Source: an uncultured Alphaproteobacteria bacterium
GTDB lineage: Bacteria; Pseudomonadota; Alphaproteobacteria; Rhodobacterales; Rhodobacteraceae
Reading direction: 5' to 3'
DNA length: 64,000 nucleotides
NCBI GenBank assembly: GCA_902576905.1
Contig: CACGWW010000002.1
Location: 146,801 to 210,800 of the forward strand
Positions within the stretch are counted from its first letter, which is position 1. The number at the start of each line of letters is the position of its first letter. Below the pieces are notes generated by a model. That model was not told the origin of the DNA, ran no database searches, and saw nothing but the letters and a program-made list of their open reading frames with translations. The translations under genes and the position numbers were made by a program. This document shows positions 58,338 through 64,000 of this stretch, one piece after another.

Positions 58338-59179
58338 ATAAGTCAATATTGATCACAGGCTGTTCAACGGGTATTGGTGCAGCCCTTGTCGCGGAGTTTT
58401 TAAGACAGGGCTATCTTGTGTTTGGATCGATAAGAGACAAAAAGATGGAAGTTCCTCTTAAGAAGAAATATGGTGTTAATTTCGTTCCTTTAGTTTTTGA
58501 TGTAACCAACTATTCAAAGATATCCAAAGCATACAAAAAAGTTAAATTAACTTTAAAAGGAGCTAACCTAGGTATTTTGATAAATAATGCAGGAATTGCA
58601 AAATTAGGGCCTGTTGAACACATTTCTAGTGAAGAATTTGATCTTCACCTTAAAACAATGGTTTTAGGAACTTTTAATTGTGTTCAAATATTTCTGCCAT
58701 TACTTGGTGCAAAAAACAAATGTTCTCCTGGTAAAGTTATAAATATAAGCTCCGGGGGAGGATCAATTGGGCAGCCTTTTATGGCGTCTTATTGTTCAAG
58801 TAAACATGCTCTTGAAGGGTTTTCCGAGTCTCTTCGTCGTGAACTGTTAATTTATGGTATAAAAGTAATAATTGTCGCACCAAGAGCTTTTAAAACTGAA
58901 ATTTGGGATAAATCAAACATAGACGAAAGAGCCGTTGATTTTAAAAAGACGGTATATAATCAAGCCTTCAATAAATTTACAAATTTTATCAAAGGATTAT
59001 CAGAGCAAGGACAAGATGTTCAAGTTTTAGCACGAGAAATCTACAAAATTTCAAGTCTAAAAAATCCTAAAGTCAAATACTCAATGGGACCATCAGGGGT
59101 ACAGTTTTACCTGATCCGCACTTTACCAAAAAAATTAATAGATAAACTACTGGGTAAATACTTTCTTCTTATTAGATAG
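58334..59179 (+). CDS. Short-chain dehydrogenase/reductase
   Basis: NAD(P)-dependent SDR of 281 residues. The cofactor motif TGCSTGIGAALVAEF, NNAG, and catalytic Ser (INISSGGGS) and YCSSK (Tyr-x-x-x-Lys) are present. The start is TTG 58334 overlapping the previous stop as TTGA. An SDR gene of this kind lies in the sigma-E/ChrR singlet-oxygen regulon of Rhodobacter next to an MFS gene and lipid-modifying genes, as here. Substrate unknown. Confidence 0.88.
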   Translation: MNKSILITGCSTGIGAALVAEFLRQGYLVFGSIRDKKMEVPLKKKYGVNFVPLVFDVTNYSKISKAYKKVKLTLKGANLGILINNAGIAKLGPVEHISSEEFDLHLKTMVLGTFNCVQIFLPLLGAKNKCSPGKVINISSGGGSIGQPFMASYCSSKHALEGFSESLRRELLIYGIKVIIVAPRAFKTEIWDKSNIDERAVDFKKTVYNQAFNKFTNFIKGLSEQGQDVQVLAREIYKISSLKNPKVKYSMGPSGVQFYLIRTLPKKLIDKLLGKYFLLIR

Positions 59180-60446
59180 ATTGATTGCTGTTTGTTTCGG
59201 GGAACCTAAACATTAGTAGTAATGGCAAAACCTTCAGAGTGATTGGAGCAATAGCGTATAAACAGGTTAACCAAAATAATATCTCCTCTGAATTACCACC
59301 CAAGGGATCAAAATCAACTGCGTAAAGAAACAACAAAACGAATCCTCCTGAAAAAGCTGCGGCGGTCTTATTTATAACAGATAAAATTGAGAAGAAAGTT
59401 CCAGACCGATTGCTCTTCACTATTTTAAGATCTTCATCTAAAAGGTCTGCCTGAATAGACGTTGGAAGAGCAGAATCTGCACTCACACAAATACCGGTCA
59501 ATAGACATATTACCGAGAATAGAAAAACACTGTCAGTATTCATAAAAAATACTAATGAGAAAACAATCATGGAAAAAAATATTGAGGCGCACCATAAATC
59601 ACTTTTTTTAAAGAGCTTACTTATTTTAATCCATAGTGGCACGCTTAACACACCCGATAATAAATATAAAAGCATAAGTAACCCTACTAAATCCTCTCTT
59701 TGTAGTCGATGGATTACAAAAAAAGCAAACAAAGCTCCCGGAATTCCATTCGCAGCGGCATTAAAAAACTGACTTAGGAAAAAGTATTTTAATTTTTTGT
59801 TAACTAGAATGGCTGTGACCACACTAAATAATTCTGACTTGTTTTGATGTGCTATACATCTTTCTTTTATAACAAAAGCGGAAATTATTATCGTTAGTGG
59901 GTGGCTAATAAAAATTACTGTGGCTATATTTTTGAGAGCTTGTGTGGATCCCTCGGCCATAGCATACATTAGAGCTGCTAGAATTGTCCCTAAAAGAAAG
60001 AAGCCTTCGCGAAAAAAGGTTATTCGAGATCTCTCAACATACTCTCCACTTAATTCCGCTCCTAAACTATAAAAAGGAGGAGTTAAAAGTGATAGGCCTA
60101 TGGTCAGTATTACTATATAAAACGCAAAGTGTTGGAAAGCAAATGTACCCAAATTAGATCCAAAGAGACCCCAGACCCCAAAGAGAGTGAAGGGTAACGA
60201 TATCAACATCCAAAACTTTCTTTTTCCAAGGGGAACATTCAAGTTGTCACTTGCCCAACCTACTAGAGGATCTAAAATTCCATCTAACAATCGTACAATT
60301 AAAAATATAACTCCGATCCCTAGAAGAGAGATACCAAATTGCCTAGCATAATGCTCGCTGACAAAAATAAAGAGTGGAAATATTATCAGTGCCAAAGACA
60401 GTGCGTTTGATGCATAAATAATGTGTTGTAAATAATTTTGGCGCAA
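59172..60446 (-). CDS. GPH/MelB-type MFS transporter
   Basis: A 424-residue glycoside-pentoside-hexuronide:cation symporter-family protein with 12 helices. Motif LDGILDPLVGWASDNLNVPLGKRKFW is diagnostic. The start appears to be TTG 60446, 6 bp after the preceding stop; no ATG is near. Probably not a sugar carrier here: its fixed place next to lipid genes suggests lipid or isoprenoid transport, which is inference. It overlaps the convergent SDR gene by 8 nt. Confidence 0.85.
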   Translation of the reverse strand: MRQNYLQHIIYASNALSLALIIFPLFIFVSEHYARQFGISLLGIGVIFLIVRLLDGILDPLVGWASDNLNVPLGKRKFWMLISLPFTLFGVWGLFGSNLGTFAFQHFAFYIVILTIGLSLLTPPFYSLGAELSGEYVERSRITFFREGFFLLGTILAALMYAMAEGSTQALKNIATVIFISHPLTIIISAFVIKERCIAHQNKSELFSVVTAILVNKKLKYFFLSQFFNAAANGIPGALFAFFVIHRLQREDLVGLLMLLYLLSGVLSVPLWIKISKLFKKSDLWCASIFFSMIVFSLVFFMNTDSVFLFSVICLLTGICVSADSALPTSIQADLLDEDLKIVKSNRSGTFFSILSVINKTAAAFSGGFVLLFLYAVDFDPLGGNSEEILFWLTCLYAIAPITLKVLPLLLMFRFPETNSNQSI

Positions 60447-60452
60447 AAGAAG

Positions 60453-61667
60453 CTAATTTTTCTTTAGAGTCACCTGGGTTACATCACCAGCTCCGGAAAA
60501 AAAGAATGACGCACATGAGGTTAAGTAAAAGTTCCACATCCGCCTAAATCTATCATCAAATCCCAGCTCAGATATTCTGTCCCACTTACTATTGAAGCTT
60601 TCGGACCATATACGAAGAGTCTTAGAATAACTTTGTCCAAATTCCTTACTTCTGATAAATTCCAAGTCCGCACTACGAATTTGGTCAACAAGAGCCGTAT
60701 AACTTGGGAGCATACCTCCAGGAAAAATATACTTTTGAAGAAAATCAACACTTTTCCTATATTTAGGAAAATACTTATCATCAATGGTTATAACTTGTAG
60801 ACATCCTAGACCACCACTTTTGAGAGAATTTTTGATAGTTTTAAAATATATAGGCCAATATTTTTCTCCAACGGCCTCAAACATTTCTATTGACACAACA
60901 CCATCGTAAACACCCTTTTCATCTCTATAATCTTGCAGAAGAAATGAGCTTTTATCCGCTATACCCAATTCAAACATTCTTTTTTTAGAATAATCTAATT
61001 GTTCTTTAGACAACGTCAGACCCGTGAGTTTGACACCTCTAGTCTTGATAGCATGTTCAGCAAATCCCCCCCATCCACAGCCAATTTCCAAGACGCTGTC
61101 ACCCTCTTTCAAATTTAAATTTTTACATATTGATTCATACTTATTTGTTTGCGCGCTAGATAGCACTTCTTTTTTATTTTTGAAAAGCGCAGACGAGTAA
61201 GTCATCGTTTTGTCGAGCCATTCTCTATAAAATTGATTGCCTAGATCGTAATGATAAGAGATATTTTTCCTTGCTTGGAATTTCCAATTAGACTTCAACC
61301 AGTGGTTAAGTCTTTCATACAACCTTACAACGCTGGTTCCGATTAAATCATCATAGATATCATCGCCTGCTAGAAGGAAAAAATCTAATACTGCTTGAAG
61401 GTCTGGTGTATCCCACCAACCATCCATATATGATTCTGAAAATCCATTTTGACCCTCGCGCACAAGTCTTGAGAAGAAATGTTCATTCTTCACCACTATA
61501 TAGGCATTGGCTCCGGGTTTTTTGCTCTCAACAATAAACTTTCTGTTGTCTGGAAGTTGGATTATTAGACTACCCGCATTAGGGCTTTGTATCATTTTAA
61601 ATATTGAAGAAAACCATCTTGGTAGATTAGGTTGGCCTTTAACATCTTTTAAAAATTGTTCCTTCAT
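60453..61667 (-). CDS. CFA-synthase-family fatty acid methyltransferase (UfaM-like)
   Basis: SAM-dependent methyltransferase acting on unsaturated phospholipid acyl chains. 404 residues from ATG 61667, with a GGGGGG ribosome-binding site. NISYHYDLGNQFYREWLDKTMTYSSA, the SAM motif VLEIGCGWGGFAEHA and SIEMFEAVGEKYW are family signatures. In this gene context it is more likely the UfaM-type enzyme that makes methylated trans-unsaturated and then furan fatty acids than classical cyclopropane synthase. That choice is inference from neighbours. Confidence 0.85.
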   Translation of the reverse strand: MKEQFLKDVKGQPNLPRWFSSIFKMIQSPNAGSLIIQLPDNRKFIVESKKPGANAYIVVKNEHFFSRLVREGQNGFSESYMDGWWDTPDLQAVLDFFLLAGDDIYDDLIGTSVVRLYERLNHWLKSNWKFQARKNISYHYDLGNQFYREWLDKTMTYSSALFKNKKEVLSSAQTNKYESICKNLNLKEGDSVLEIGCGWGGFAEHAIKTRGVKLTGLTLSKEQLDYSKKRMFELGIADKSSFLLQDYRDEKGVYDGVVSIEMFEAVGEKYWPIYFKTIKNSLKSGGLGCLQVITIDDKYFPKYRKSVDFLQKYIFPGGMLPSYTALVDQIRSADLEFIRSKEFGQSYSKTLRIWSESFNSKWDRISELGFDDRFRRMWNFYLTSCASFFFSGAGDVTQVTLKKN

Positions 61668-61685
61668 CTTTCCCCCCAAATTAAC

Positions 61686-62414
61686 CTAACTATAAGGTAC
61701 AATTTTGACTCTCTTAAAATACAAAATTAAAGCATTCCAATGTATTAAAATCAATACTTTTACCAACATAAGTGGATAACAAAAAAAAGCCTTAGCTAAT
61801 GTCCAGTCATTAAAGTCCTGATATCTTCCCGTTTGACTAGCAATTAGAAGTAAACCGTCTTCATCTTTTTCGTTAATTTTAATAGAAAGTTTTTCGTCAG
61901 GAGGTAAAATCGTAAAATGGTAAGTTTGAGCCATATCTATAAATGGAGATACATACATATTTTTCTTAATAGAGTGCCTGACCCTTCCGTCTGGGTCAGG
62001 TTGACTATCTGATATATATTCGATTTGCTCTCCATATGTATTTTTTACTTCGTAAATAACGGAATTTAATTGGTTCTTGGAGTAGCAGTAGAAAACGGAC
62101 AATGGGCTAAAACCAAGTCCTAAAACCCGGGGGAAACTTAATAAATATACTTTATCCGGTTTAGTAAATCCCGCCCCCATAAGCTTTTTGTTTACCCAAT
62201 CTCTTAAATGTAAGGTATTTCTATCTCCATGATCCTTTTCATATAGAGAAACCATTCCCCATCTGTTTAATCTGAAAAACCAAGATGTCTTATCAAACTC
62301 TGCTAATTTATCAATATCCAAAAAAAGACTAAAAACGTTATAACGAAATAAATGTCTTCTTGGCTTTAATCGCATGTGCATAACAGACCCAAAATAAACA
62401 CACGATTTTACCAT
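61686..62414 (-). CDS. DUF1365 family protein
   Basis: A 242-residue protein with the family start (CVYFGSVMHMRLKPRRHLFRY, then FSLFLDIDKL) and LGLGFSPLSVFYCYS. DUF1365 genes are almost always next to an FAD amine-oxidase-like gene and a CFA-synthase-like gene, as here (5 bp from one, 18 bp from the other). No enzymatic activity is established by sequence. Confidence 0.88.
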   Translation of the reverse strand: MVKSCVYFGSVMHMRLKPRRHLFRYNVFSLFLDIDKLAEFDKTSWFFRLNRWGMVSLYEKDHGDRNTLHLRDWVNKKLMGAGFTKPDKVYLLSFPRVLGLGFSPLSVFYCYSKNQLNSVIYEVKNTYGEQIEYISDSQPDPDGRVRHSIKKNMYVSPFIDMAQTYHFTILPPDEKLSIKINEKDEDGLLLIASQTGRYQDFNDWTLAKAFFCYPLMLVKVLILIHWNALILYFKRVKIVPYS

Positions 62415-62419
62415 AAGTT

Positions 62420-63703
62420 TTACATCTTTCTCTTGGACCAGTGAGGCTCACAACCTAACAGCTTCGCAACGTATAGGCCCGAGTTTAAGCCATCTTCATG
62501 AAAACCAAAACCCATTTTTGCACCTGCAAAGTACAAACCATTTTCACCCTGTAGCGCGTTTAGTTTTTTTTGCGCATTTAATGTGTCAGAGTCATAAACA
62601 GGGTGAGAATATAAAGTTTGATAATGTACAAGACTTGGATCAATTTCTTTACTGGGGTTAAGTGAAACAAAATAATTTTTTTTGCTTTTTATACTCTGAA
62701 GTTTGTTCATCCAGTAGGTGACCTCAATTGGTTTATTGAGAGAGTTTTGGATATTACTTGTAATAAAATTCCAACTAGACCATACGTTTTTTAACTTCGG
62801 CATGTGCGTGTTATCAGAGTGGAGCACCACTTTATTCTTAGATACCTTAAACAATTTTAAAGTATCTAGCTCATCTTTACTAACGTCTCCAATTAAATCT
62901 ATAGTTCCTGGACCATCACACGCTAAAATAACTTTATCAAAAACCATCTCACCAAACCCATTTCCTGCAAGTAAATTACACTTTTTTTTGCTTCTTGTGA
63001 TTGCTTTTACGGGAGTTCCTAGAAGTACCCTTTTTCCAAGCCTTCTTATAATTTTATCTACATATTGCTTTGAACCACCCTCAACTGTTCTCCACTCAAT
63101 TGGGCTGGAGAGAAGGTCCAATAGGCCATGATTTTCAAAGAATTTCAAATAACTTAACGCTGGAAAATCTAAGATACTACCTGTTGGCACAGACCAAATT
63201 GCAGCACCCATCGGAACAACAAACATTTCCGAAAACCACCTGCCAAAATTGTAGTGCTGCAAAAATTGGCGCATATCAAAATAAGAAAATTTCTTATCAG
63301 CCATAAATCTCTTCGAAATATTTTTAAATCTATAAACATCGTATAGACCCCTCAAATGATTTATATTTAATAAGTTTCTGCGTTGAGCAAAAAAAGAATT
63401 AAAATTTTGACCTGCGTATTCTAGTTGTCCATCGGCTAACGAGAATCCGAACGACATATTTGAACTTTTTGTTGCTACCTTTAATTCGTCAAATAGACTT
63501 GTGAGGTTAGGATAATTTTTTTCATTAAAAACAATAAACCCAGTATCCACATGAATATCTTCTTCCTTTAGCTCAATTTTCACCGTATTTGAGTGCCCGC
63601 CGAAGTAACTGTTTTTTTCAAATAACGATACCTCATGTTTTTCAGATAGCGCCAATGCTGCTCCAAGCCCAGATATTCCTGACCCTACTACCGCTATCTT
63701 CAT
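62420..63703 (-). CDS. FAD-dependent oxidoreductase (UfaD-like desaturase candidate)
   Basis: Flavin amine-oxidase-fold protein of 427 residues. ATG 63703 is chosen because MKIAVVGSGISGLGAALALS is the FAD-binding N-terminus and the codon lies 1 nt after the photolyase stop. The C-terminal GLYFAGAKMGFGFHEDGLNSG completes the FAD site. In the CFA/DUF1365 setting it is a candidate for UfaD, the flavin enzyme of furan fatty acid formation. Substrate is inferred. Confidence 0.85.
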   Translation of the reverse strand: MKIAVVGSGISGLGAALALSEKHEVSLFEKNSYFGGHSNTVKIELKEEDIHVDTGFIVFNEKNYPNLTSLFDELKVATKSSNMSFGFSLADGQLEYAGQNFNSFFAQRRNLLNINHLRGLYDVYRFKNISKRFMADKKFSYFDMRQFLQHYNFGRWFSEMFVVPMGAAIWSVPTGSILDFPALSYLKFFENHGLLDLLSSPIEWRTVEGGSKQYVDKIIRRLGKRVLLGTPVKAITRSKKKCNLLAGNGFGEMVFDKVILACDGPGTIDLIGDVSKDELDTLKLFKVSKNKVVLHSDNTHMPKLKNVWSSWNFITSNIQNSLNKPIEVTYWMNKLQSIKSKKNYFVSLNPSKEIDPSLVHYQTLYSHPVYDSDTLNAQKKLNALQGENGLYFAGAKMGFGFHEDGLNSGLYVAKLLGCEPHWSKRKM

Positions 63704-63704
63704 C

Positions 63705-64000
63705 TTATATATCCGAAATAATTTTTTTAAATTCAGAATATTTATTAAGGGCTCTGTCACGACCAAACTTTAAGTCAACGATGGAAGTGGAAGGGCGACT
63801 TTTTTCGTGAATATTCCAACTTTTGGGCGCCATCTTGTAAAACTTTTCACTATCGGTAGTAGGTTTGAAAGTTAGTCCTAAGAATTTCATTTGATATTTA
63901 CCATCAGGATCAAATTTTTTTGCTTGCAATTCAGGGTTAAATACTCTGAAAAAAGGACTTGCGTCAGGACCTGAACCAGCCACCCATTGCCAGCCCATAG
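63705..64000 (-). CDS. phrB: Deoxyribodipyrimidine photolyase, C-terminal end (cut by window edge)
   Basis: The last 97 residues of a cryptochrome/photolyase-family DNA repair enzyme: [20 protein letters not shown] is the highly conserved FAD-domain end. The remainder lies beyond the right edge. Followed after 1 nt by the FAD oxidoreductase gene, so the photolyase leads a five-gene leftward operon. Co-location of light-driven repair with membrane-lipid modification fits a photo-oxidative stress unit. Confidence 0.9.
   Translation of the reverse strand, partial: MGWQWVAGSGPDASPFFRVFNPELQAKKFDPDGKYQMKFLGLTFKPTTDSEKFYKMAPKSWNIHEKSRPSTSIVDLKFGRDRALNKYSEFKKIISDI

Overview
This window is visibly AT-rich alphaproteobacterial DNA. 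It carries most of a Rhodobacter/Roseobacter-type photosynthesis gene cluster (PGC). The order bchF-N-B-H, ppaA-ppsR, bchG-P-idi, dxs, pufMLABQ-bchZYXC-crtF-crtE, crtD-C, tspO-crtB-I, crtA-bchI-D-O is the Rhodobacterales arrangement. A low-GC marine aerobic anoxygenic phototroph of the Roseobacter/Rhodobacter lineage is the most likely source; the species cannot be named from sequence alone.

Region 1 (1-32765), PGC. Divergent operons encode bacteriochlorophyll a synthesis (Mg-chelatase BchH, BchI, BchD; DPOR BchN/BchB; chlorin reductase BchX/Y/Z; BchF, BchC, BchG, BchP), isoprenoid supply (dxs, idi, crtE), the spheroidene/spheroidenone pathway (crtB, I, C, D, F, A), LH1 (pufA, pufB) and the reaction centre (pufL, pufM). 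No pufC or pufX follows pufM. Nine exact TGT-N12-ACA boxes lie only in the intergenic control regions of this cluster (bchF/ppaA, ppaA/ppsR, bchC, crtE/crtD, crtI/crtA), several overlapping plausible -35/-10 elements. They read as one PpsR/CrtJ repressor regulon encoded together with its repressor (ppsR) and antirepressor (ppaA). Two very stable hairpins sit between pufA and pufL. Two carotenoid genes (crtA, crtC) appear to use rare start codons (ATC, CTG).

Region 2 (32779-46077), ordinary metabolism: enoyl-CoA hydratase, MFS transporter, acetoacetyl-CoA synthetase with a tiny ORF abutting its start, TrkH, an LptF-type permease, an acyl-CoA synthetase/nitroreductase pair, a class II aldolase-type gene and aconitase B.

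Region 3 (46205-54282), an integrative island not described as such by any single gene. A tyrosine integrase lies next to tRNA-Ser(GGA). The last 12 nt of that tRNA recur as a direct repeat at 46205-46216, and an imperfect 25-bp repeat lies near both ends. The backbone is integrase, AlpA-like excisionase and a small HTH/terminase-small-like protein. The cargo is two membrane class III nucleotide cyclases flanking two pairs of paralogous small proteins (a THTFHS...CHW family and an NTF2-like family), a gene needing a -1 shift at A AAA AAC, a broken ABM-like gene and small hydrophobic ORFs. This is the strongest candidate for an undescribed system here.

Region 4 (54389-64000): AlaX editing protein, a large MscS channel, then a photo-oxidative-stress type cluster (DUF6134, SDR, GPH-type MFS, CFA-synthase-like methyltransferase, DUF1365, FAD oxidoreductase, photolyase). 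It resembles the singlet-oxygen sigma-E/ChrR regulon of Rhodobacter, which includes furan fatty acid synthesis genes.
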